From Membranipora membranacea (lineage: Eukaryota > Bryozoa > Gymnolaemata > Cheilostomatida > Membraniporidae), in assembly GCA_914767715.1 (NCBI GenBank), contig OU612074.1, forward strand, positions 3,487,501 through 3,551,500: a stretch of 64,000 bases of DNA, written 5' to 3'. A program made the translations under genes and the position numbers. The notes beneath the pieces are model-generated. The model was given only the letters and a program-made list of their open reading frames with translations, was not told the origin of the DNA and ran no database searches. Of this stretch, positions 1-8,911 are shown in pieces (position 1 is the stretch's first letter; each line of letters opens with the position of its first letter).

Positions 1-80
1 TACTCCTGAAAAGTATGGCCATATAATGAATTTCCGATCCAGGCTGTCATAAACATGAGTTAAGCTCACGGTACACATAC

Positions 81-3000
81 CTGGTTCAGTTTTGACGGTG
101 ACTTTCTCACTTTTAACCCCCCCTGCTGCTGTACCAGTAGGTGTTGTCTTCTGTGACTTGTTATAATCACTGGATGATAGGAACCAGCTGACTGAGACGT
201 TACGACCCGATATCTTCTGATTATTTAGAGATGAGATGATCTTCTCTCCCGGTTCTTTATCAGAGAGAGTCACTAAAGCGAACCCTTTACCTTTACCTCC
301 TGTAATAAAGAGTATGGTATGTCTGAGTTGTGTATTGTAATGATTAAATTTAAATTAAATTTACTTTCGGTTGTTTTTCTTTGCACATCAAGGAAAACAT
401 ATTCAGATGAAGGTGGATGCAAATAAAATGTATAAATATATGCTTATATATATATATATATATTATGATAAGGCAGTGTAAATGTAAGTTGAAAATCACT
501 AGAAATCCTTCGGAAATAACCATTTCCTTATATGCAGCTGAAATGGACTGAACATCATGAATTAAAGTGGGGGAAAATAAATGCTTAAATTTCTATCGCC
601 GCTATATATTCATTTGGGGCAAAATATCATACTGATCTACCAACGGAAACATATTCATACACAGATACAAAATGATGAACCTCTTTCTGCTAATACGTTA
701 CTTTGTTACTGTACTCTTAAATAATATATGGGAGTTGTTCTTTCATTGATATTAATGGGACAACTCCAAATTTGAATCCTTGTGTTTGGGTCTGTCTCAA
801 AAGAGCCTGATCATCTGGAAGTTTGAATCATGGTGGTCAGTAAAAAATATGTAGATCTATCTAAATTCAGCTGTAAAAGCAAAAGAGAGTTGACTTACCC
901 AATACTCCTATTTGTCCCTGAAGACTCAATCATTATAACAAAGACACTCCCAGACAAAGTGGTTATTGATTATTAAATTGTCATGTTTTCTCGGTCAAAG
1001 AGTTACGTCGGCATGATGCTCACCTTGATCTTTAGGAATGTCGATTTTTGTGATGACATCACTACCTACACCTTCTATCTCTGATATAGTACTTCTTACT
1101 GTATCCTCACTGGCACTGAACGGCAGGTTCTTTATCATTACCTTCTGGCCTGCTCTTACTAAAATGAAAAATTGATTGGTAATGTCATTTAAACGTCAAC
1201 CCTCTGGTCTCATCTCAATTCGATAATCTAGCTTATTGCTATTCAAAACGGACTGTAACAGCAATGAAGTGTGATGAATAAAAGTTTGCTGAATGTAAGT
1301 GGATAGGCGCTTACCAGATGAAAGAGGTTTCTCCTCCCTCTTTTTTTCCTTTCCTTTGAAGACAACTTTCTTAGGGTCGGCCAATGCGATTTTGATGACC
1401 CTGCCTTCGATTTTTTTAACGCCCTTCAACGCTTTCTCGGCATCAGCACTAAGTTGCAGAGAAAACAAAAAACTTATTCCATGTACAAAGACTAAGGTGG
1501 CTTATGCTGTCTAGTTGGAGTTTGTGAACATATTAACTAGTCTTGTGATGATAATTGAAAAGTGGATGGAGGATTTTTGTTGGATTGTTTTAGGTCATTG
1601 GTGAGTACCAAGCCAATTGGATTATTTTCTTCTTCGCTATGGAATGTTTTTGACGTGGCATTCAGTCAAACTAAAATGAAGTTCTGTCTCTTGATTCAAA
1701 TGGGAACATATAATATTACCAAAAATGGTCCCAGAGATTGCAGAGCACCATGATTTTGATTAGGCTACATGTTGGATCTTTTCTCAGAGCTTAATTTTGC
1801 AGTCTTGCTGAGAATTGGAATTGAGAATTTGAAAAGTAAGATAGTTACACTGAAAAAAGGTCATGATGATATTCTTACCGTTCTGTGAACCTAACATAGC
1901 CAATACCTCTGCTTGTCTTAGTACCTGTAAACAGTTGAAACTGAGTTTAATAGTGCAATGATGATTCAGTTACTTGGTGAAAGAATACATGGGCTTCACA
2001 TGGTTAAATCCACATTCGCATTCAAGGTCTGTACTCCAAATCATTACACACCGACCGAACTTAATCTTTAGTTGGTTTTATCGGCTTAGACTCTTGGCAA
2101 AAACACACACTTATAAATAAAAACCATACATTCAACTATAGGCCTACACTCAATACGTCTCACTCTGGGAGTGTGACACTTTACTGGTTAATCTCTTGAT
2201 CAGTGATTGTAGGTAGGCAGCCTACAGCCCTATGAAAAAAAACTACATAAACGCTTTTCACAAGAAATCACTTTAGATTGAGCAGCCTGTGATTTGTGTC
2301 ACAATTATGTCTTGGTCTCAGTGGAAATTAATGATACTGGAGGCAGGAGTAGGAGGTGGCTTAGTGGTCAGAGCGCCGGTCCTTCAGCAAGCAAGTGTTG
2401 AAGGTCGTGGGTTCGAATCCCACTGCAGTCCACTGACTAATGGGAGTTGTTGGACCCCCAGGTGTGCTCCGATCAGCCTACAAACTGAGAGCAAACTGGC
2501 GCAGACATTTGCCGCCACGATGTGGTGAGTGACTGATTATTCGTTATTGAGATTTTAACCAATATTTTTTAACCAAGACAAGGTTGTTTGATTGTCATTC
2601 CTATTAATTATTTCATAAATTTGTAGCCATGTCAAGCCCGATTCACAGAAGTGACATTATAAAATTCAGTAAAGAGTGATAGGCCTAAAGTTAGGACCTT
2701 CTGAGACATGTTAAGAAAAGATTGTATAGATAGATCAAGGAGTTGAAGAAAAGAAGTTAACTCCTTGTCTTGTGTAGATGATGATGCATTGGAGGATGGC
2801 TTTAAGCCTGAACCAAATATTCATGCCACCAGTGACTGATGAGCCTATGTATTACTTACTTGCTCTCTCATAAAGACTTCAATAACATGGTACTAGTCTA
2901 CCTACTACTCTGTCTACTCGACTACTCTCTACTCTACTGCTGGCAAAAATGACATTCATCCTTACTTATTTTATTGAGCTATATTATAACCTACCATTGT

Positions 3001-3145
3001 CATTTACTATATAGGAGCCATTAATTGGTCCAAACTCTTTGAAGGCATCGGTCAGCTGTTCATTTGTGAGTGTGAAGGGGAGATTTCTTATGAAAAGAGT
3101 CTTGCTTTTGGCACCCTCCAGGTTTTTCTTCCCTGCTTTACCCAT
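81..3145 (-). CDS. RBM28: RBM28/Nop4-like nucleolar RNA-binding protein, N-terminal five exons (continues left of window)
   Basis: Exons read on the minus strand are 3145-2995, 1924-1879, 1448-1315, 1158-1024 and 299-81; all have GT/AG borders and phases that agree, giving about 228 codons from an ATG at 3145. RRM1 begins near residue 15 with the RNP2-like core KTLFIRNLPF and continues in exon 2 with RNP1 SRGIGYVRF. RRM2 starts in exon 4 (KVMIKNLPF) and ends in exon 5 ([11 protein letters not shown], then GRNVSVSWFLS). Lysine-rich linkers separate the RRMs. Two N-terminal RRMs with a VSW-type end to RRM2 match RBM28/Nop4, a nucleolar factor of 60S ribosomal subunit assembly. Exon 5 ends in a good donor, so the remaining RRMs lie off the window. 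This is the only copy of three without the hairpin insertion in exon 1, and its frame is open. Family assignment is from memory of the human protein; the exon reading is direct. Confidence 0.82.
2346..2571 (+). mobile_element. tRNA-derived SINE in an intron of RBM28, unit 1 only
   Basis: The sequence has an A-box-like stretch (GTGGCTTAGTGGTC, about 2355) and a B box (GTGGGTTCGAATCCC, about 2408), spaced as in an RNA polymerase III tRNA promoter, followed by an unrelated body of about 150 bp. Units 2 and 3 show the empty site: the flanks ATGATACTGG and CAAGGTTG lie only a few bases apart near 10930 and 22020. It is therefore an insertion, not part of the ancestral unit. I found no clear target duplication, and the stem pairing is too poor for a working tRNA. 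Confidence 0.6.
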
Positions 3146-3439
3146 GCTGATCCACTGTTATTAACGGATGTCAGCTCCGGTTGTCGCAAAAAGGAACAGT
3201 TATTATGGAAAATTTATTTCACTCCCTATATATAAAATGACCATAAAAATAATCATCTAACATTGAATCAAGCATGCTAAATCTCATCTCAACCGCACAA
3301 ATGATTTAGTGTGAAACAGTCTTGGTTGATTGGATGTCATGGACCCAGATTATTGGTGAGAAATAAGGATTCAGTGCTGCTAAAGGTGTTTGATCATGAA
3401 AACTTGAGAGTCGTCCCCTCATTGTCTTATGGTAAAATC

Positions 3440-3578
3440 ACTCCGTTATTAGTCTAAGTGCTCAGACTCCAAGGCACAGGGAGTTACTTACGCAAGCTAT
3501 CAAACTCCTCTGAGTTTGATAGCTTGCGCAAGTAACTCCCTGCGCCTTGGAGTCTGAGCACTTAGACTACTCCGTTAT
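3440..3578. mobile_element. 119-bp foldback (hairpin) element with 10-bp target duplication, unit 1 only
   Basis: Positions 3450-3568 are almost entirely one inverted repeat: two arms of about 56 bases around a loop of about 5 bases, with only a few mismatches. The arms begin TAGTCTAAGTGCTCAG and end with its complement. The element is flanked by the direct repeat ACTCCGTTAT at 3440-3449 and 3569-3578. Units 2 and 3 carry a single copy of the corresponding site (near 14365 and 25462) with no hairpin. A 9-10-bp duplication is typical of Mutator-like elements, but the superfamily is inference. Confidence 0.8.
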
Positions 3579-4593
3579 ATTAAACTGCCTTGTGTCTACC
3601 AGTACCATGTGAAAAGAATACGGAGTGGTGAAAAAAGCGGTGTTCCTAGCCTCGGGAGATGAATACTGTATATTTTGTACCTGACATCCAGAGGTACCCC
3701 ACATGTGGCATAATAAACACTTCATATTATTCTCATTCCCCATATTGCCAGGGTCAGGGTATCGGTCGGCTATACGAATTAGGAGGGCTGTGACCATTTG
3801 CGCGAAGGAGTAACAGGTGCCTCCTTGCCTGCATTGTGACTAAGTTCATAAGCTCATTAATGGAACAATACGCATCTGCACACGATCATTGAACTCAAAA
3901 TTGTGAGAAGCGTACAAAAGGTAGCCTGTCTTGACAGGTTATGACAGACCCAAATCCAGGTATATTCAATATCCTTCTAGCTAGAGCATCTGATTAACTT
4001 ATTTTGCTTTTTATCATCACACATTGTTCACATTTATCACTGGCCAAATATATGCAAAATTTTAGTATATAAATGGTTAACACATGGACAGGTGTAAGCC
4101 TTTGTGGATGGGTAGTTATTATTTTTTCAAAAAAATGGCAGAAACATTAGCGAGCAATGCTAAGTCAAGTTCACTCAGTGGTTTTGCCGCAGCGCTATAT
4201 TTAGACAACAGCATGTGAGAAGGATCTTAATATTGTACAGGCTTGGGCATTCAGAGTGTGTATTGAAACATAAAGATTTAAATATATATATATATATATA
4301 TATGTAAAATTATGATCAGCAATATGCTTTCCTTAATTAATGATCATAGAGTTGAGCCATGCTGACTTCGAAAGTGGATATACACAATATTTTTATCAAT
4401 AATGATATTCATAATGCACACATTGCTGCAACAAAAACTAATGTCCGAATATTCCTGTACCTCAGATACTTTGATGGTCCAGTCCATCTCTGTGAATAGG
4501 AATGTTTAACATAATTAAATTGTCAGCACAAAGTAAATGACCAATAATTGAGAATATGATACAAGATCAGCAATCGACTGATCTAATCTCTGA
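3579..4593. other. Spacer between RBM28 and the membrane protein gene, unit 1
   Basis: No coding exon is supported here. The stretch contains a (TA)n run at about 4282-4303. Comparison with unit 3 shows that unit 2 lost about 270 bp of this spacer (compare 25597-25852 with the join near 14500), which places the shared CTAGACTCTAGAGCATG segment next to the CACATATGGC motif. Confidence 0.5.
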
Positions 4594-5706
4594 TTACTGC
4601 TTACTCTTAGGAGGCTGGAGGTAACGAGGCAGCACGTCTTTTTTAGGTGGCGGCTTTGCGTCTGCAGAATCTTCTTTGGGTGGCTGGCTCTTTGCTGGCT
4701 GGAGGTAGCGAGGAAGAACGTCATTCTTCTTAACAGCAGGTTTGGGATCATCTGATTCTTCCTTTGCCTGCTGGCTCTTTGGAGGTTGGAGGTAGCGGGG
4801 TAGTACGTCTTTCTTTGGTGGTGCAGGTGTGGGTTCTTCTTGTTCTTTCGGTTGCTGGCTATTTGGTGGTTGAAGATATCTTGGAAGCACATCATTCTTT
4901 GGAGGTGTAGCTTTTGGCTCTTCTGGTTCTTTTGGTGGCTGGCTCTTCGGTGGTTGCAGGTAGCGTGGCAGCACGTCATTTTTAGGTGGTGCAGGCTTGG
5001 GCTCCTCAGACTCCTCTTTCTGTTGACTTTTTGGTGGTTGTAGATATCGAGGAAGGACATCATTCTTCTCTTTGATGGGCTCTTTCTCTGGTTCTGGTGA
5101 TGGAGATTTACTCTTAGCAGATAGGACCGAACCTGGTCGCTCTGATGGAGCCTGTGGTTCTTCAATAATCTCAGTCTTCACAGGGGGTACGCTGACCGCT
5201 TCTTTAGGTGGAGCAGGAGCTACTTTAATCACCTCAGGCTTCTTCTCTTTGGCAACTGGTTTAACATTCACAACCTTTTTCTTCTCTGGATTTATTTGCT
5301 GTACAGATTCTTTGTTGAACTGAGCTATCTGGTCACTTTTGATAGGGAAACGGGCAATGTGATCATTCGGTAATCGGAACGACCCGATGTGATCAGAAGA
5401 CTTTTTGAAACGTGCGATGTGATCACTTGGGACGGGAAACTTTGCAATATGATCATTTGGTCCTTTGAACAAAGCTATATGATTCGATGGATGGTTAAAG
5501 TTAGCTATGATGACCGGGTCTCTCTCAGTTTTCTGAATGGACATTGCGACATGAGCAGCGCGCTTATGCTTTCTTAGGTGTTGACGATATAACACGATGA
5601 AAACTATGAAGGCTATCAGCAATATGAGAAAGACCACGACACAGACGATAATAACAGTGTAGTGACGTGCGTTCTCCCCGGTCGTTAGCAGTCCTTCATG
5701 CGTCAT
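4594..5706 (-). CDS. Single-pass membrane protein with DHIA-F and LPRYLQP repeat tail, intact copy (unit 1)
   Basis: I do not recognise this family. The coding exon starts at an AG acceptor (first base 5734); the first ATG is at 5706 and gives 370 aa. A non-coding first exon ends in a donor at 6184. Residues 1-16 are short and polar, residues about 17-40 form one very hydrophobic helix (VIIVCVVVFLILLIAFIVF), and basic RQHLRKHKR follows, which predicts N-out/C-in topology without a cleaved signal. The tail has two repeat types: about seven 10-12-residue units around DHIA-F (residues about 65-135), then six 28-residue units around DVLPRYLQPP separated by K/E/P-rich linkers, reaching the C-terminus. 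The proline-rich motifs could bind SH3-like domains, which is inference. Longer upstream readings run through intron sequence, so I chose the ATG at 5706. Confidence 0.75.
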   Translation of the reverse strand: MTHEGLLTTGENARHYTVIIVCVVVFLILLIAFIVFIVLYRQHLRKHKRAAHVAMSIQKTERDPVIIANFNHPSNHIALFKGPNDHIAKFPVPSDHIARFKKSSDHIGSFRLPNDHIARFPIKSDQIAQFNKESVQQINPEKKKVVNVKPVAKEKKPEVIKVAPAPPKEAVSVPPVKTEIIEEPQAPSERPGSVLSAKSKSPSPEPEKEPIKEKNDVLPRYLQPPKSQQKEESEEPKPAPPKNDVLPRYLQPPKSQPPKEPEEPKATPPKNDVLPRYLQPPNSQQPKEQEEPTPAPPKKDVLPRYLQPPKSQQAKEESDDPKPAVKKNDVLPRYLQPAKSQPPKEDSADAKPPPKKDVLPRYLQPPKSKQ

Positions 5707-6183
5707 CTGAGATGAGGGAAATGCTGTCAACGCCCTGGAATCAAAATACAAAAGAAAAACTAGATAGATAAGGGCAAAGGCAAGCTGAGTGAAAAAATCT
5801 TGACCATTCAATAGGCTCATGGCTATCGAACCATTACCTACACTTATCACTGTTTGGTTTAATCTAGCATTTAATTTCACGCTGTCAAGAAATAAAATCT
5901 CTAGTTAATCTGAATGTGGGACAACTCAAGGTTTGAGTTGTAATCTGTAATGTGGATAATGAGATGAATAGATCTAATATTGTTTTTGCATTTCCATGCA
6001 GGAAGAGTAATATTATGCAAGTATGGCCGTTTATGAAAGGATTGGGACACAACATATTACAAAACAACAAAATAATATAATCATATAATGAGTCATACGC
6101 TAACACATGCTACAAGAATTAATAATGAATTATATCACATTGCTGTAGCAGTCTACACATTGGTGTGAGTATAAATTACTCAC

Positions 6184-6337
6184 CTTAAAATGTTTCCCCA
6201 AAGATTAAGGTAGTACTTGCTATTAAATGTATATTTGCAGTTACTGCAGCTGACGCTCGGTGTGGATACAACCTTCTGCTAAGGACAGCCCGAACAACTA
6301 GAAATCCTTATCCCTTAGCCTTACCTGTATTTATATA
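6184..6337 (-). promoter_or_regulatory. TATA-box promoter and 5' non-coding exon of the membrane protein gene, unit 1
   Basis: On the minus strand TATATAAATA lies at 6337-6328. A first exon of roughly 120 bp follows and ends in the donor AAG|GTGAGT at 6184. The TATA box and donor are conserved in unit 2 (17411-17417, 17260) and unit 3 (28193-28199, 28042), which supports a real core promoter. The start site itself, near 6305, is inferred from TATA spacing. Confidence 0.6.
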
Positions 6338-7464
6338 GACCTGGAACCCACACCTAGCAACTTCAAAGAAACGTAACATCACTCCCATTCCAGGCATTTC
6401 AGTCTAACCATTGGATTAAATTTTACAACAAAAACTTGTTCCTCCCATCAGAACACCTAGAAGTCCTTTTTTTCTCAGAATTCCATTATGTATGGATTAG
6501 CAAAATCTGGGGTGGAAAGGTCATGATATCCACGCAGTAATTAACAAACTACATCTAAAAACAGACCATGCCCTAATGTTGTTTAAGTTTATGCAAACAT
6601 AGATGTGTGAATATTGTGTAAGCTTCCTGGAACTCCTTTGTTACCATTCAAATCTAGTAATACCAAGTAACACGCCCATCCATAGAAAGGACTGCCTTTG
6701 ACAAAAGTCAACTGAAAGACAATGAACATAAAAATCACTCCATATTACCTTTTATTTGTTTTTGTGAGGTGACCTGATGTTGTATGTTGATTGTTGCTCA
6801 TTGGTACAATGGTGACTAAAAGCTAATGAGTATTCCATGTAATATTTATATATAACATTACACGGAATCCCAATCATTTTATTCCCAAGCAGCACAGCAT
6901 AAGAGGAAACATGTCTAGCTCTTGTATTGACTAAATTACAATTAAGTTACCATTTAAGCTGCCACTTTGGAAGGCACAGATACGTGCTCTCGTCCAGTCT
7001 ATAATAGTACCTCATGATCAACAAAATAGCCAAATGTGTGCAATGCAAATATCAAAGAAATATTTTATAGTTTTAGTATGGAATCATATTCTTAGTGTAG
7101 AGCGTATAAAGTGATAAGTGCGGACACATTACAAGTGCTGTATGTGAGAATTAACCATTTTTCATTTGACAAATTTTCTGGTATCCTGAACAAAAAACAG
7201 TACTATAGAAGACAATTTCACCAGCTCACCCTCACTTTGAGAGTTTGGGAGAATCAGATATTTAGGTTTAGAGCTACGACTTGGAGTGAGTAATTTTGTG
7301 GAGATTTTTTGCCACATAAAATATTTGTAACAAATCTTGTATGTAAGTCTAAGCTTAGTATAAGTTTTACGAAATTTGCCTAAAAGTATAAGCCAGAAGG
7401 ATTGATCTTTATCCTCAAACTCTACAACTATGTTCCATTGGATAATAACTTTTGAGAATAAATC

Positions 7465-8877
7465 TCAGAGATGGAATTTACGTCGGCTCGAGTCCATCTC
7501 ATGACGCTTATGTATCCACTCGTATTCTCCAAATTTGGAGTCAAAAGTTCCTTTCTGCAGTGATCTGAGTTTCAGAGTAAACCTTGGCCCTAGTTCCTGT
7601 AACCCAACTCTCTTCTCATTGCGAAACTGCAAATGAACAGAAACATACATCATTATCTCACTCTACCAGATAAGGTAAAGCAAAGGGCAACTAAGCACTA
7701 CTTAAGGATTCTGGTTAACAAAATATCTAAAATAATCTAAATTAAGTACCTTAGTTTATCAGCAAGCCGGAGCGTATATCGATAAATACAATTCGAAGAT
7801 AAATTATCAGGATCGGAGGAATCACCTACTGTTTCTTACTAGACAAGGCACTCAACCACAGAGACAGACAGCAATCGATAGTCATTATAAGATGCTATGT
7901 TCCCCTCTACTGGTGACCTTCTCCTCTCCCCCCTGACCATTTAATCCAAACTGGCAAATCGGAGCACACTTAATGAAGTTTAGATTCTGTTATTTGAACA
8001 ACAGGAACCTATTCAATTCCTATCACTCCCATGCAGTGAGCATGATCAGGATAGTTATGACATCTTACCTGGTATCTGTGATGTCTGAAGAATATAAAGT
8101 CTCTCTGGTTGTGGAAGGTGATGACCTGTCGACCTCTGAACTGTGGGTCATGAGGAAAGAGTGAGGCAAACATCCTCCCCACAGTCTGACCAAGTCTGGT
8201 GTTAAAGTTATTTAGTATTACTTCAGGTATATGAATACTAGGGTTGTCTGCTTTCTTTATCTCTGTCTGAAATATGAGAAAAAAAGTTATGAATTGTTTG
8301 AGGTGCTCAAGGTGGTTTTATCATAATAAATTATACAACATTTTCAGTGATCTTTAGTTGGAAAAGTACAACTGTGACTTTTAGCATCATTACTATTACT
8401 TACTGTGTTACTATATTTGAAGTACCAGGTAAAGACTTCGCTCGTGATATATTGGAAACCAATTAGACCAACTAGCTGACACACTATCACACAACTTCAT
8501 ATCTAACAATCTTAATTGAGATAGTTAATAGGTTGGAGTTGTGTCCTTTGAATCAATGAGAGCATGAATCCATAAATCTTTGTAATTGTGAAATAAACTT
8601 TAGCAAAGGAGAACACTCACTTGCGTGTTGAGGTGCTTAAAATGTGAAATTGATAATAGCAGCAGCAAAGGAACTCTTACTACAAAGCACTGTAAATGAC
8701 CATTCAAGATCAATTACAACTAAACCAAATGAACTACGAGACCTGACTACGGTATTATGATATACATACCCTGATTCTAGATGTGGTAAGTTTGAAGTGC
8801 AGTGTAGGACCGTCGGGTAGATGAGATATCACCATACCGTTCGGCTTCTTTCTATCTTCGTTTATGACTTTCATGTC
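7465..8877 (-). pseudogene. RPF1: Truncated RPF1 copy, exons 4 (partial) to 6, unit 1
   Basis: Three RPF1 exon copies are present: partial exon 4 (8877-8770, 36 codons), exon 5 (8266-8069) and exon 6 (7626-7465, with stop). All keep splice sites and open frames and encode the C-terminal half of the Brix domain, including [20 protein letters not shown] and the terminal SSRRKFHL. Exons 1-3 and the first half of exon 4 are missing because the duplication breakpoint lies at 8877. There is no own promoter or start. Transcription could only come by read-through from the RBM28 copy to the right, and that reading frame stops at the junction. Confidence 0.85.
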
Positions 8878-8911
8878 ACTAGAGTCACTAAAGCGAACCC
8901 TTTACCTCCTG
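8770..8911 (-). other. Duplication junction 1: RPF1 exon 4 fused to RBM28 exon 5
   Basis: RPF1 homology (compare 30530-30637) ends at 8877, the three bases ACT follow, and RBM28 homology (compare 266-299) starts at 8881. In the transcribed direction RBM28 exon 5 runs straight into RPF1 exon 4. The RBM28 frame meets a TGA within a few codons of the join, and the RPF1 frame is offset, so no in-frame fusion protein forms. The second junction at 19971-19975 has the same filler. Confidence 0.85.

Larger units (their letters stand above)
266..8877. repeat. Tandem segmental duplication, unit 1
   Basis: Left unit of the triplication, about 8.6 kb. It runs from the RBM28 exon 5 breakpoint equivalent (266) through the membrane protein gene to a truncated RPF1. 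Unit-specific changes are a SINE near 2346-2571 and a foldback hairpin at 3450-3568. It lacks the hairpin element that units 2 and 3 share in RBM28 exon 1, and its membrane protein copy has fewer DHIA repeats. From about 6590 to 8760 it is nearly identical to unit 2 but visibly more different from unit 3. Confidence 0.85.

Noticed and set aside
2346-2430. Possible tRNA gene (B box GGTTCGAATCC)
   Set aside because: Acceptor and anticodon stems do not pair well and the sequence continues into a SINE body; absent from the other units.
4600-5060. Regularly spaced repeats as a CRISPR-like array
   Set aside because: The 84-bp periodicity is codon-phased and encodes 28-residue protein repeats; spacing and context are not CRISPR.
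4515-5165. Minus-strand frame rich in Arg/His/Gln overlapping the membrane protein tail
   Set aside because: It is the +1 shadow of the LPRYLQP repeats; it has no start context and its composition follows the repeat.
4840-5323. Plus-strand open frames opposite the repeat-tailed membrane gene, also in units 2 and 3
   Set aside because: They are antisense shadows of a strongly biased repeat sequence; the minus-strand frame has splice sites, promoter and conserved repeats.
5706-5880. Extended start of the membrane protein reading upstream from 5706
   Set aside because: An acceptor at 5734 with intron-like sequence beyond it, and lack of conservation in units 2 and 3, favour ATG 5706.
7111-7293. 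60-codon frame repeated at 18199-18381
   Set aside because: Identical only because units 1 and 2 are near identical here; unit 3 does not keep the frame.
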